A DNA stretch of 64,000 nt, from positions 1 through 64,000 of the forward strand of contig JABDEN010000001.1 of the NCBI GenBank assembly GCA_013287025.1, in the 5' to 3' direction. The translations under genes and the position numbers were made by a program. This document shows positions 1-9,612 of this stretch, piece after piece. This DNA comes from Gammaproteobacteria bacterium. Lineage in GTDB: Bacteria; Pseudomonadota; Gammaproteobacteria; DSM-16500. The first letter of the stretch is position 1. Every line of letters starts with the position of its first letter. The notes beneath the pieces were generated by a model that was given only the letters and a program-made list of their open reading frames with translations, searched no databases and had not been told where the DNA came from.

Positions 1-1
1 A

Positions 2-196
2 GTTGAGCCAGGAACGATTTTTAATGCACATCAAACATTTTCAGGTGATTTGAATTGGGATAATAATCCAAGTCCTTTAACTTATCAATTCGAATATTTT
101 TTTTCGACAATAATTAAAGAAAAAAAATCTACAAAAAGAGATCTTGAGTTATGTCTCGATACCGTTTCGTTTACTGAGCACTGTAGGTTTTGCTAG
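2..196 (+). CDS. C-terminal end of a possible Gfo/Idh/MocA-type oxidoreductase (partial)
   Basis: An open frame enters from the left window edge and stops at a TAG at 194-196, giving 64 residues. The pattern PLTYQFEYFFSTIIKEKK followed by a helix resembles the C-terminal helix of Gfo/Idh/MocA sugar dehydrogenases, where a segment near 'F...I..GK' precedes the last helix. That assignment is an inference from a short tail. It converges on, and overlaps by 48 bases, the next gene on the other strand. An oxidoreductase here would fit the sugar-synthesis island. The start lies outside the window. Confidence 0.45.
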   Translation, partial: VEPGTIFNAHQTFSGDLNWDNNPSPLTYQFEYFFSTIIKEKKSTKRDLELCLDTVSFTEHCRFC

Positions 197-2197
197 ATAA
201 ATAGCAATATTTCCACTGTTAAATATACTAAATTTTCTTTCATAGTCCCACTTCGGTTGCGATAACGCGATATACCAAGTTATATTACTCATTTCTAAAA
301 GAGAGTATGCTTTTGTAATTTGTGGTGTGTTCGCAATTAAGTTCATGGTATTAACTCGTTTATTTATGATAGTTTTACGCACATTATTGCTTTGTTTACT
401 TTGGAGATTGGGTCTTGCTATATAAGCAGGCAATCCTGATATGCTTGAAATAATTGTGGCGGAATCAATATTTAAATCATTGGTATCATCAATATTTACT
501 AAAAAAATATCTCCAGGTTTCGCATGTGAGCGAAGATAAAATGCTACTTTAATTAAATCGCCATCCACAGGTATGTGATAATCTTGGTACAACGATGAAC
601 CACGGAATAGTTTACTTGTCCGATCTGACAACGGTTTTTTTATTGTAAAAATTACTCCCATAAAGACAATAGCAATAAATATTAATTTGGTATAATTCAT
701 TACTGGTAGGGGAATGTTATCTAATATTTTCATGCTATAAACCAGCGTAAAAATAATAAAAACGACATACAATAAACCAAATGGCCTATGTTGAAACTCC
801 GTAAAATCTCCGTTAGCGGCGCCAGGGGCAAAGAGTATTATCCCAATCATTAATCCAACAAGAACAATCGGTATTAAATCTATCGTTTGCCACCCGTATT
901 TTCGATATTTGACAAATAGTGATACTGGATATAAGAATATCCAAACACCGTAAGCCGCTAAAAACATGAATCCAACACCCGCTAAAATTATAATATTCGA
1001 ATTATAATTTTCTATAATGTGCTTATAAATTTCAGTATAGGAGGTAGGACCACGTTCTAAATGAACAATTTTTAAAAAAGTTAGTACAGCAGATTGTTCT
1101 AGCCAAATAGTATGAAGATCTGAATTGAAAAATAAAATTATTAAAAATAATACGAATAAAATTGATATCCATTTCATTATTGAAAATTGATATTTTTTGA
1201 TAACTTCAATTTGAAGTAAGGATAAAAATATAAACATGGGAAAATATAAAATAAAAAAATGCACTCGAAAAAACATTAAGGATAATGCCAATCCAAATGA
1301 AATAAACCATGCACTCGTTAATTTATTACATATCCAGTAATGATAAAATATTATGGAAGTCAGGCAAATCGCTATTCCATAAGCGGTTCCCGATGCAACA
1401 AATAAACTATAATGAAATCCAAAAAAACCATTTTTTAACCCATATAACGAACTATCCGGCAATACCATAATAAAAATAACTGCTATCAATCCTGTCAATT
1501 TTCCCGATAGCTGTGTTCCTAAAACATAAATGGTAATTCCTAAAAGCAATAATCCGAAAGGTAGCAAAATGGCTGTAGATGCAGATATTCCTGGTAAATG
1601 AGAAATTCCTGCGATGAGAGCTGGTAACATAAAAATCGCGCGATGATAAAAAAATAATGTTTCATCAGAAAGCGCAATTGATCCATGCGCGATGGCTTTT
1701 ATATCAGAAAATTGAGCAATTTCCGTTCCGTGAATGTAATAATCAATCCATGCAAGTAATAAATTAGCGTTTTCAATACTTGGGAAACTTCCCGCAGTTT
1801 TCCAAGACCACAAAAGAACATATGATCCTATGAAAAAGAATGACAGGTAATCTGAGAGATTTTCTTGACTAAAAATTTTTTTAAAAACATTCAATTTAAA
1901 TATAAAAATACTGCAAAGAATTACTATAGACCAACAAAGAAATGCTGAGGTAGCAGAAATAGGAAATAATATTACCAATAAATTCAATACTAAACTTGTC
2001 GTGATGACACCTAATATCAACTCTATCAGATTATTACATGGTATGTTAGGCATCCGGCTAATTTTTAAGATGAGATTCCCGGTTGTCATCAGTATCAGGC
2101 TAATGCCATACAACTGAAAAAATAATAAAAGATTTACTGATTCTCCAGCATGATTTATTAAAATAAATAAAGAAATTGCTATCATTAAACTTAGCAT
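149..2197 (-). CDS. Large polytopic inner-membrane protein of the carbohydrate island
   Basis: A 682-residue protein with roughly a dozen or more hydrophobic helices through residues 1-520, then a soluble C-terminal segment of about 150 residues. This layout (multi-TM body plus a terminal extracytoplasmic domain) is typical of GT-C-fold glycosyltransferases and related uncharacterised membrane proteins in polysaccharide clusters. I see no diagnostic catalytic motif, so the enzyme class is an inference. It is the last minus-strand gene before the window edge, 16 bases after the gene at 2214-4148, and probably cotranscribed with it. It could also be a polymerase or a flippase-like protein. Confidence 0.7.
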   Translation of the reverse strand: MLSLMIAISLFILINHAGESVNLLLFFQLYGISLILMTTGNLILKISRMPNIPCNNLIELILGVITTSLVLNLLVILFPISATSAFLCWSIVILCSIFIFKLNVFKKIFSQENLSDYLSFFFIGSYVLLWSWKTAGSFPSIENANLLLAWIDYYIHGTEIAQFSDIKAIAHGSIALSDETLFFYHRAIFMLPALIAGISHLPGISASTAILLPFGLLLLGITIYVLGTQLSGKLTGLIAVIFIMVLPDSSLYGLKNGFFGFHYSLFVASGTAYGIAICLTSIIFYHYWICNKLTSAWFISFGLALSLMFFRVHFFILYFPMFIFLSLLQIEVIKKYQFSIMKWISILFVLFLIILFFNSDLHTIWLEQSAVLTFLKIVHLERGPTSYTEIYKHIIENYNSNIIILAGVGFMFLAAYGVWIFLYPVSLFVKYRKYGWQTIDLIPIVLVGLMIGIILFAPGAANGDFTEFQHRPFGLLYVVFIIFTLVYSMKILDNIPLPVMNYTKLIFIAIVFMGVIFTIKKPLSDRTSKLFRGSSLYQDYHIPVDGDLIKVAFYLRSHAKPGDIFLVNIDDTNDLNIDSATIISSISGLPAYIARPNLQSKQSNNVRKTIINKRVNTMNLIANTPQITKAYSLLEMSNITWYIALSQPKWDYERKFSIFNSGNIAIYLAKPTVLSKRNGIET

Positions 2198-2213
2198 TTA
2201 ATTTCCTTATAAA

Positions 2214-4148
2214 TTATTTCCATAACACTTTAAATTCATCATCTTCATTAGAATGCGTATATAACAGAGCTGTGATTACTTCTTTTTCTGCAGTGATTTC
2301 ATTTTTTGGGATAACGAGATAATATTTTTTATTTAATAAATTCTGTAAAAATGCTATCAAATTTTTTTTATAGGGCCATGTCGCATAAGGTAAATAATAA
2401 CCTTGAGGAACATATTTTCCTTGATAGTAATATAAAGCATCTATTTTGCTAAGAAAGTAAATTTTATCACTGTAAAATGTCATTTTTTTTAAATCTCGTA
2501 TATTACATTTTACATGTGGATATTTAATTTTTTTGCTATATATGTTTTGTCCTTGTATAAGTATATTTCTACTTATCCGTTCGGAATAATAATAGGTTAG
2601 CAATATAATAAAAAAAATAGGGAGAAGGGACAAAATTCTTTTCTCAATTTGTTTCCATCGATTTTGAGCGATAGACGAAATATTATTAAGCATCAGATCT
2701 AATAACAAAAATAAAATTAATAAAATAGATGCTGATATATGTATAATATTGCTCTCATGACTTCTACCAAAAAAATAAACAGAATTAGCAATACCCAGCA
2801 GTATTAAAAAAATGCCTGAATGAAAGTAAAGTTCGGTAAGTTTTTTTCTTTGTTGAAGTAATAATGTAAGGCTCGCAGTAAATAATATCGGAATGTACCA
2901 ATAAAATGAGATTTTAGTAATTTGCATAAAACCAATCCCTAGTTTTTGATACAATAATGCACTTTCTGGAGTGCTATTTTTAAAAATATAAGCGTTTATT
3001 ATAAAAGTTATGCCAATTATAGTGAAATTAGGTAAAATATAATACGCCTGCTTTAGTATAGCTTTTTTGAAAAATGATTTTTGTCGCTTATTTTCTAATA
3101 TATCTGCAAAAAACAAAATTCCTAGTAGTTCAAAATAGCTTAATGTATATAAAAATCCAAAATTACGATGTATCACTAATAAAGTTGCAAGTGCCATTCC
3201 TAAGAAAATGCTGTAGATACCTCTTTTCATAACAATTAAAACGAGGACAATCCACCAATCCAAGCGCAGGGGAGTTAATTGAAACAATTGAGTGGGATCA
3301 ATAAATATGATGTACACTTTTGTTAAAATTAAAGATAATAGAAGATAATAAGATAATTTTTTTGAAATGAATAAATCTCTTGCATATAAAAATTCAACGA
3401 TTATAAGCATATAAATAGATAGCTGACCCATGATTCTGAAATCTTCAAGATGAAGATGTAACTTCATCCAGGCTGCCGCAAGAAAAGATAGTAATAAATC
3501 ATATTGAAAATAAATATCGGATAAACTAAATCCATGTAAAAGTCTTCCGGCTGGTGAAAAAATAAATCCATAATCAAACATACTAATTGAGGAAGTTGCA
3601 ACAAAACAAATAGGTAACAATGCTAGCAATAATATTATGATTGTTCGAGATAAAGATAAGTACGATATTTTTAATATGCTCCATAAACAAAGAAGCATAA
3701 ATATTTCAATAAACCACATGTTTTTACCATATGCGATTTCTGCCATTGGTGGGTGAAAGCCAATCAAAGAAATGAAAGTGAAAGCACATAATAAAAATAA
3801 TATTTTTATACAATAATTTAGCCAACGCGTTGCACCTATTTTTAATTGGTAAGAATAACTATAAAACCAGAGAAGAATGAATGTTACAGCGAAACTGAAC
3901 ATTACCAAGAAGTACAAAACATAAGCTTCAATTCCGTCATGCTCTATCCAGGACCGAACATGAGGAGCCAATAAAGCAGGATCTATCAATGCATACGTTG
4001 CCCATATTTTATTAGAAAAGGTAAAAAAAATTAAATATATAATTAATGTTGCGGTAATACTAGCAAGCAAAATTATAATATTGGATAGAGGGGCATCAGT
4101 AAATTTTGATGCAGTGATTGGTGTAGAAAATAGTTGATTATTATCCAT
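2214..4148 (-). CDS. Second large polytopic membrane protein of the island
   Basis: About 644 residues with many predicted transmembrane helices and a short soluble C-terminus of roughly 100 residues rich in Lys and Tyr. I prefer the ATG at 4148, which has AGAAGGAA upstream. A longer frame opens at a TTG at 4205 but has no visible ribosome binding site. Overall architecture matches its downstream neighbour (149-2197), suggesting a pair of related membrane enzymes or transport components. A GT-C glycosyltransferase or O-unit polymerase role is plausible. No motif confirms either. High AT content and Lys/Ile/Phe-rich composition are typical of surface-polysaccharide genes. Confidence 0.65.
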   Translation of the reverse strand: MDNNQLFSTPITASKFTDAPLSNIIILLASITATLIIYLIFFTFSNKIWATYALIDPALLAPHVRSWIEHDGIEAYVLYFLVMFSFAVTFILLWFYSYSYQLKIGATRWLNYCIKILFLLCAFTFISLIGFHPPMAEIAYGKNMWFIEIFMLLCLWSILKISYLSLSRTIIILLLALLPICFVATSSISMFDYGFIFSPAGRLLHGFSLSDIYFQYDLLLSFLAAAWMKLHLHLEDFRIMGQLSIYMLIIVEFLYARDLFISKKLSYYLLLSLILTKVYIIFIDPTQLFQLTPLRLDWWIVLVLIVMKRGIYSIFLGMALATLLVIHRNFGFLYTLSYFELLGILFFADILENKRQKSFFKKAILKQAYYILPNFTIIGITFIINAYIFKNSTPESALLYQKLGIGFMQITKISFYWYIPILFTASLTLLLQQRKKLTELYFHSGIFLILLGIANSVYFFGRSHESNIIHISASILLILFLLLDLMLNNISSIAQNRWKQIEKRILSLLPIFFIILLTYYYSERISRNILIQGQNIYSKKIKYPHVKCNIRDLKKMTFYSDKIYFLSKIDALYYYQGKYVPQGYYLPYATWPYKKNLIAFLQNLLNKKYYLVIPKNEITAEKEVITALLYTHSNEDDEFKVLWK

Positions 4149-4305
4149 TATTTTAACTATTCCTTCTGAAAGTACAATTAATATAAATAAAAGAAATTTG
4201 CTCAATACAAAAACTGTTTATGTATTGTTAATACATACACATTAGCTCTAAAAAGATCGCATTTTTGAAATTTAAAAACATCATTCCCTTGAAGCTAAGC
4301 AATGT

Positions 4306-5397
4306 TTAAAAACAAGCGATGCCCATTGAACCTCTGTAATTATAAGCAGGCGCTTTATATTCATCTGCAAAATCCCATAACGAAGCATTCCAAGAGATAT
4401 CATCTGAAACGATAACACCTGATTTATTTAAATATTTCATCGCTTCTCTAAATTCGAACATCATGTGATCGTATGTGTGGTCTGAATCGTGATAAAACAT
4501 ATCAATTTGACCAACGCGTTCTAATAGTCCCGGCAATAATAACTTCGCATCACCCGATAAAACTTCAAATCGATCACGATAGGCATCAGGGACTAACCAT
4601 CCGGAATTTTTGCCTTCCGGAATCACTACGCCATAGACTTTGCCTTTCATTTTCCAGTTATCATCGTTTGAATCAAATAGAGGAGGCATATCGATGACAT
4701 ACAACCGTCCATCCGGGCCATTTTTGGCGAGGGCGGCCATCATAAAAGCACTGGATAAGCCATTGCAGACTCCAGTTTGGACAATATTTTTTGGTTTTAA
4801 TTGGCGAACTACCCAATAAAGAAATAATGCATCATCGAGATTTACCCAGCCCGGTTTATAATAAGCTTGGTATTTATTTTCAAGGTCATTGAGATAGTTT
4901 TCAACGTAAGCTTTACGTTCAAAAATTTGCTCAGCATAAGGAACGGTTTTTACTTCGGCTAATGTGTCTCTTAACGTTATAGTCCAATTTGTTTCTGGAA
5001 TTTCATCCTCGTTAGTCATTTTTTTTAAAGCACGATAAATAGAATTGGTCGTTTTACTTTTAAAATTAAATATTTTTCCAGGGAAATTACGCACGACCGT
5101 CGCATCATAATCGGGATGGCTTGTATTAAATGTTTTATTGGCGAATATGAGCGGATGTTTGCTTAGTGCATTCTCAAAGGAATCTGCTTCTCGCTGCAGA
5201 TGGTTCTTCGGCGGTGTTTGCAAACCATTATCAACCGAAAATTTATTTGATTGATTTCTAGTGATATCAATTAACTCGGATAGTTTACGATTGATTAAAT
5301 CCGATTGATTTGCGATACCTTCTCTGATTTCTGTCAACATTTTGGTGATTTCTGAAATGTTATCTACAAATCGTCTTAATGACTTTATTAATTGCAT
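4306..5397 (-). CDS. Class I SAM-dependent methyltransferase with N-terminal coiled coil
   Basis: The C-terminal half is a Methyltransf_24/CmcI-like domain: the glycine-rich SAM loop appears as VQTGVCNGLSSAF, followed by the acidic strand end in LYVIDMPP, and the characteristic FYHDSDHTYDHMMFEF segment with paired Asp/His residues, then VSDDISW. The N-terminal 60 residues look helical and may be a coiled coil. The start at 5397 is chosen because AAGGAAGA lies just upstream; an earlier ATG at 5430 lacks a good ribosome binding site. It probably methylates a sugar hydroxyl or nucleotide sugar of the surface polymer. Substrate unknown. It is head-to-head with the acyltransferase at 5594. Confidence 0.8.
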   Translation of the reverse strand: MQLIKSLRRFVDNISEITKMLTEIREGIANQSDLINRKLSELIDITRNQSNKFSVDNGLQTPPKNHLQREADSFENALSKHPLIFANKTFNTSHPDYDATVVRNFPGKIFNFKSKTTNSIYRALKKMTNEDEIPETNWTITLRDTLAEVKTVPYAEQIFERKAYVENYLNDLENKYQAYYKPGWVNLDDALFLYWVVRQLKPKNIVQTGVCNGLSSAFMMAALAKNGPDGRLYVIDMPPLFDSNDDNWKMKGKVYGVVIPEGKNSGWLVPDAYRDRFEVLSGDAKLLLPGLLERVGQIDMFYHDSDHTYDHMMFEFREAMKYLNKSGVIVSDDISWNASLWDFADEYKAPAYNYRGSMGIACF

Positions 5398-5573
5398 ATA
5401 TTCTTCCTTATTTTGACTACTTGTTCCCATCCTAGGCTTAAAATAAAATCTAGTAAAACGTGATCATAAATGACATATTTATCTTTTACAATTGCAAAAT
5501 GAATTGTTTTCAATATAATCTATTGCTACTATTTTTTTCGATTTTGAAGTAACAAATACGGATAGGAGATCGA

Positions 5574-5597
5574 ATGTATTTAGGGAATTCTGAATGA
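5574..5597 (+). CDS. Possible 7-codon leader peptide upstream of the acyltransferase
   Basis: A short frame (MYLGNSE, stop TGA) begins five bases after a strong ribosome binding site, AGGAG. Its TGA overlaps the ATG of the acyltransferase as ATGA at 5594-5597. The strongest Shine-Dalgarno sequence in the region therefore serves the mini-frame, with a weaker AGGGA inside it for the acyltransferase. This arrangement suggests translational coupling. It is an inference from layout only; the mini-frame could be fortuitous. Confidence 0.3.
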   Translation: MYLGNSE

Positions 5598-6835
5598 ATT
5601 CTGAATCTAGACATCCAGAATTACTGCCTTTAACGGGCTTACGTTTTTTAGCAGCTTTATTGATTTGTTTTGCCCATACTGTCCCTAAAGTTATTCCTAG
5701 TCGATACAACGAATTTTTCTCGAGCATAGGCACGGAGGGAATGACATTATTTTTTGTATTGAGTGGTTTTGTTATTCATTATAACTATTCTGCTTTAATT
5801 AAAAAAAATGTGTTATTGGGTACCTATAATTTTATAATATCAAGATTTGCGCGTCTTTATCCGTTATTTTTTGTTTGCTTAACGTATGATTTGTTTAGTC
5901 AATACAAGCATTCCATTCTTACTCCTTATGTAAAATCTATTATTATTTACTATTTAACTTTAACACATGCATGGTTTTACATTCCCTTTGGAAAAAATGC
6001 GTTAATCTATCAATTAGGATTAATGCCACAAGTTACTTGGTCAATTAGTACAGAATGGTTCTTCTATCTTTGTTATCCAATAATATTATTTGTATTGCTG
6101 AGAAATTCAACCTTAAATAAAGCTATTGTGCGTACATGTTTACTCAGTTTTATATTTATGAGCACAGTATTGATTATTGCTTATAATAAAAATCTTATTA
6201 ATGAGTATGCGATTAGTATTTATGGACCAATTGCGGATAATAACACTAATATACAGGATTCATTTTTTAGATGGTTAATATATTTTTCTCCTTACTCTCG
6301 TATTTTTGAATTCATACTGGGTTGTTGTATCGCCTCAATTCATTTCAAGGTAGCTTCCTTCAAGCCTACCAAGAAAGAAGAGTTAATTGGTTACATTGCT
6401 ATTATTGGCGCCATTATTGGTCTTGTTATTATGCATTATTTTGTATTTAATCCACCGTTTCATTTAAATTTTCTTATTTGTTTACATCAAAATTTTGGTT
6501 TTGCGCCATTAATAGCAATCATTATTTTCTGTTGTGCACGCTATAATAATATCATTGTTAATTTGTTTTCCAAAAAATGGATTATTATTGGTGGAGAAAT
6601 GAGTTATTCAATTTATATTTTTCATTTGCCCATTGCATCCCTTTATTCAGATAATGCGAGTTATGCAAGTACCTTTAAAATAGCATGTGCTGATAGTTAT
6701 AAATATTTGATAATGTTGGGTACCATTTTTGGTATTTCATATTTATCATATAAAATAATTGAAATACCTTGCCGCAGGTGGTTGCGAAAAAAAATGATGA
6801 TAAAGGAAAAAATTCCTTTATTGCAATTTAATTAG
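5594..6835 (+). CDS. Membrane O-acyltransferase, acyltransferase-3 (OafA/YrhL-like) family
   Basis: A 413-residue protein with about ten transmembrane helices. The N-terminus carries the family signature LTGLRFLAALLICFAH, including the Arg and His thought to be catalytic in acyltransferase-3 proteins, followed by GTEGMTLFFVLSGFVIH. The later ISTEWFFYLCYP and MSYSIYIFHLP segments are also typical. The family transfers acetyl or other acyl groups to sugars at the inner membrane, so it probably decorates the polysaccharide made by this island. It is one of few plus-strand genes here and converges on the PhyH gene with an 8-base overlap. Acyl donor and acceptor unknown. Confidence 0.88.
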   Translation: MNSESRHPELLPLTGLRFLAALLICFAHTVPKVIPSRYNEFFSSIGTEGMTLFFVLSGFVIHYNYSALIKKNVLLGTYNFIISRFARLYPLFFVCLTYDLFSQYKHSILTPYVKSIIIYYLTLTHAWFYIPFGKNALIYQLGLMPQVTWSISTEWFFYLCYPIILFVLLRNSTLNKAIVRTCLLSFIFMSTVLIIAYNKNLINEYAISIYGPIADNNTNIQDSFFRWLIYFSPYSRIFEFILGCCIASIHFKVASFKPTKKEELIGYIAIIGAIIGLVIMHYFVFNPPFHLNFLICLHQNFGFAPLIAIIIFCCARYNNIIVNLFSKKWIIIGGEMSYSIYIFHLPIASLYSDNASYASTFKIACADSYKYLIMLGTIFGISYLSYKIIEIPCRRWLRKKMMIKEKIPLLQFN

Positions 6836-7706
6836 CAAATGATTCAAATAATTTACGTTTTGGAGCATTGAATCTTAATTCAAGACTAGAACGGCATTTC
6901 TTCATTTTCGATGTCGCATATGAACCATGCATTACCCAATTATGAAAAATTACTAAATCTCCACGTTTAAGAGAAGGAATAAATCGAGGAAAACCATCCT
7001 CTTGATTAGAATATAAACGTCGTAATTCATCTTCAACGGCATGGTCAACCGTGCCAGTATTCCAATCATGTTTCATTTTTTCTTGTAAATGAGCGAAAGG
7101 ACCAGGGACAAATTGAATACCTGGTGCCTCGCCCATACAATCATGAAGAGGTATCCAAAAATTAAGTGAATAAGAATGTCTTGAAATAATTGGGCCATCG
7201 CAATGCATAGATATTGGTTGTTGCATAAGTTTATTATGTTTTCTACTACACGGAGCGACTTTACGAATGATACTTGACCCTTCGTACCAACCATTTCCTA
7301 AAACTGATAAAACAAAATTTCTTTGGATTTTTTTGTTCATCATAATACTATATAAGGACGCGCCGTTATTCAAATATTGAAAGTATAAGGGTTCTATTTG
7401 GCCAATTCGAATATTATGAATTAATTTACGAACTCGGGGATCACTAATACTTTCTAATTTATCACTTTCAGAAATTTCCAAAATTTTTAGTATACTTTTA
7501 CAAACATCAAATGAACGCTCTACTAATTCTGCGAAAGAATCAATATCTTCTACAGGAAGGAAATTGGGGATAACAACACAGCCTTCTTGATAAATCGTTT
7601 TTCTAATTTGTCGGATATTAGATTGAATTCCCTGTTCAAAAATAAGATTGGAAACAGAAGAATTCGCATTTTCTCTTCCTAAAATTTTTCTTATAAGCTG
7701 TAACAT
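6828..7706 (-). CDS. Phytanoyl-CoA dioxygenase (PhyH) family 2OG-Fe(II) oxygenase
   Basis: A 292-residue protein with the PhyH layout: an N-terminal EGCVVIPNFLP segment, an iron-binding HxD in SMHCDGPI, and the distal His in VIFHNWVMHGSYAT followed by an Arg-rich strand that would hold 2-oxoglutarate. PhyH proteins hydroxylate or otherwise oxidise varied small molecules, and some act on sugars or sugar-lipids. A good ribosome binding site AAGGAG sits ahead of the ATG. Its position in a sugar cluster suggests modification of a carbohydrate precursor. This is the first of two 2OG oxygenases in the island (the other is at 21175-21987). Substrate unknown. Confidence 0.82.
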   Translation of the reverse strand: MLQLIRKILGRENANSSVSNLIFEQGIQSNIRQIRKTIYQEGCVVIPNFLPVEDIDSFAELVERSFDVCKSILKILEISESDKLESISDPRVRKLIHNIRIGQIEPLYFQYLNNGASLYSIMMNKKIQRNFVLSVLGNGWYEGSSIIRKVAPCSRKHNKLMQQPISMHCDGPIISRHSYSLNFWIPLHDCMGEAPGIQFVPGPFAHLQEKMKHDWNTGTVDHAVEDELRRLYSNQEDGFPRFIPSLKRGDLVIFHNWVMHGSYATSKMKKCRSSLELRFNAPKRKLFESFAN

Positions 7707-7799
7707 TTTATTTCTCTCCTTAGAAAATTAATGTGCCATACCCATTATCAATTTTACTAATTTTTTAATAATTTTGAAATATAAGGTTAAAACAAATTT

Positions 7800-8774
7800 T
7801 TATCCATTAATAACAAGCGAATTGCTGTGTATTGTAAAATTCTCTTGGATAATTTTTTCAATTTCCCTCAATAAATTTTCTGTATTCAATCCAAAATAAT
7901 CCAACAACTGTGCCTGACTTCCATATTTATCGGGAAATCGATCGGGTAATCCAAAACGTTTTATGAGGGGAATATCTCTCCCTAAGTTTTCCGTTAAACA
8001 ATCCGTGATGGCGCTACCGAGTCCACCAATTAATGAATTTTCTTCGAGAGTGATAACGAGATCTGCTTTTTTTGAAAATTGCAGAATGCTTTCCGTATCT
8101 AAGGGTTTAATGGTATGACAATGTAAAACGGTGACTCCAACAGAAGATTCTTCAAGTTTTTTCGCAATTTTCAATGCGCATTGCGTCATGATGCCGGTTG
8201 TAATTAATAACACGTTCACATCGCTGGATGTTTTATGCATTGGAATTATTTTGCCAATCGAAAAACCTTTGCTTTCATCACTAATAATTTCGTCGCCACC
8301 TTTTGCGAGACGAATATAAATCGGTTGCGGCCAATCGAGGGTTGCTCTCATCAAACGCTTCATTTCTTCGGCATCAGAGACCGAAACGACGGTCATGTTC
8401 GGGAGGGCACGCATGATGCTAATGTCTTCTGTGGCAAGATGTGTCGGTCCGAGAGGGGCATAAACAACGCCGCCACCATTACCAATTAATCGCACCGGTA
8501 AATTATGCATGCATAAATCCACTGCAATTTGTTCATAGCAACGTCGCGTAATAAAAGTCGCGATAGTGTTGACATAGGGAATAAACCCCTCCATCGCAAG
8601 CCCCGCGGCTAAACCAATGATATTGGCTTCATAGACTCCTTCCATGTAAAAGCGATCAGGAAATTCTTCTTTCATTTTATTCAATAATCCTGGGCTTAAA
8701 TCGGAACCGATAAATACGACACGCGGATCAAGCTTTGCTAGTTCATATACCATATTGACACATGTCTCACGCAT
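7800..8774 (-). CDS. Transketolase C-terminal subunit (pyrimidine-binding and C domains)
   Basis: A 324-residue protein corresponding to the second half of a transketolase: the pyrimidine-binding domain with the conserved Glu in the context GVYEANIIGLAAGLAMEG, and a C-terminal Rossmann-like domain. It should pair with the TPP-diphosphate-binding subunit encoded just upstream (8767-9612). The start codon has GGAGG six bases upstream and overlaps the stop of that gene. Split transketolases transfer two-carbon units; in polysaccharide islands they are dedicated paralogues, not the central-metabolism enzyme. Donor and acceptor are unknown. It most likely builds or reshapes the ketose precursor of the cluster's sugar. 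Confidence 0.88.
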   Translation of the reverse strand: MRETCVNMVYELAKLDPRVVFIGSDLSPGLLNKMKEEFPDRFYMEGVYEANIIGLAAGLAMEGFIPYVNTIATFITRRCYEQIAVDLCMHNLPVRLIGNGGGVVYAPLGPTHLATEDISIMRALPNMTVVSVSDAEEMKRLMRATLDWPQPIYIRLAKGGDEIISDESKGFSIGKIIPMHKTSSDVNVLLITTGIMTQCALKIAKKLEESSVGVTVLHCHTIKPLDTESILQFSKKADLVITLEENSLIGGLGSAITDCLTENLGRDIPLIKRFGLPDRFPDKYGSQAQLLDYFGLNTENLLREIEKIIQENFTIHSNSLVING

Positions 8775-9612
8775 GCGGCGCCTCCAATGCTAAATACATT
8801 TCTTGAATGGTCTCGGGAGTTAACTTTGCTTTATGATGCCACGAAGGATTGTGTTCGGCGAAATGCATGCCTTTTCCTTTTACCGTGTGACAAATAATCA
8901 TGGTAGGTTTGTTTGATTCACGAGGTAAGTGCGTTAGCACTTCCCGTAATTCATTGACATCATGGCCATTAACTTCGAAAACGTTAAAATTAAAACTCCG
9001 CCATTTATCTGCGAGCGGTTCTAAATCTTGTATGTCTTCCGTTTTTCCTGCAGATTGAATTTTATTGTAATCAACCATGGCGATGAGGTTATCGAGGCGA
9101 TGTTTGCTGATGCACATCGCGGCTTCCCAGACAGAACCTTCATTTATTTCTCCATCACCCATAATCACAAATGTGCGATTTTTTCTTTTTTTAATTTTTG
9201 ACGCGAGAGCAAATCCTAATCCGACGGATAAACCATGGCCTAATGAACCCGTGGAGGTTTCAATACCGGGTATTTTATTGGCTTCCGGGTGACCCCCTAA
9301 GATAGAGTCGAATTGACAAAAAGTATCAAGATGATGGATATCGAAAAATTGTTTATCCGCTAATAAAACATATTGCGCAATACAACCATGCCCTTTGCTT
9401 AAAATACAACGATCGCGATCTTCCCAATTTGGATTTTTCGGATCGAAAGTCAAAATATCATCGTATAATACACGCAAAATTTCAATGAGTGATAAAGTAG
9501 AACCTACATGGCCGCGATTACCGCCTGCCAGCGTTCGACATACCAATTGTCTTAAATAAATAGACCGCGCATCTAATGCAATGTCAGATGCTTTATCTGC
9601 ATGGGATTTCAT
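8767..9612 (-). CDS. Transketolase N-terminal subunit (TPP-diphosphate-binding)
   Basis: About 281 residues matching the first half of a transketolase. It shows the SKGHG motif, GSLGHGLSVGLGFA, and the TPP/metal-binding motif starting MGDGEINEGSVWEA and ending in DYNK. The ATG at 9612 is preferred because AAGGAAG lies just upstream; an in-frame GTG sits two codons earlier. The gene overlaps its partner (7800-8774) by 8 bases and the upstream kinase by about 20, so the three are probably translated together. With its partner it forms one complete TPP-dependent transketolase active site. Confidence 0.9.
   Translation of the reverse strand: MKSHADKASDIALDARSIYLRQLVCRTLAGGNRGHVGSTLSLIEILRVLYDDILTFDPKNPNWEDRDRCILSKGHGCIAQYVLLADKQFFDIHHLDTFCQFDSILGGHPEANKIPGIETSTGSLGHGLSVGLGFALASKIKKRKNRTFVIMGDGEINEGSVWEAAMCISKHRLDNLIAMVDYNKIQSAGKTEDIQDLEPLADKWRSFNFNVFEVNGHDVNELREVLTHLPRESNKPTMIICHTVKGKGMHFAEHNPSWHHKAKLTPETIQEMYLALEAPHA

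Noticed and set aside
5479..5733. 84-codon minus-strand frame between the methyltransferase and acyltransferase
   Set aside because: It is antisense to the conserved acyltransferase N-terminus and has no family similarity.
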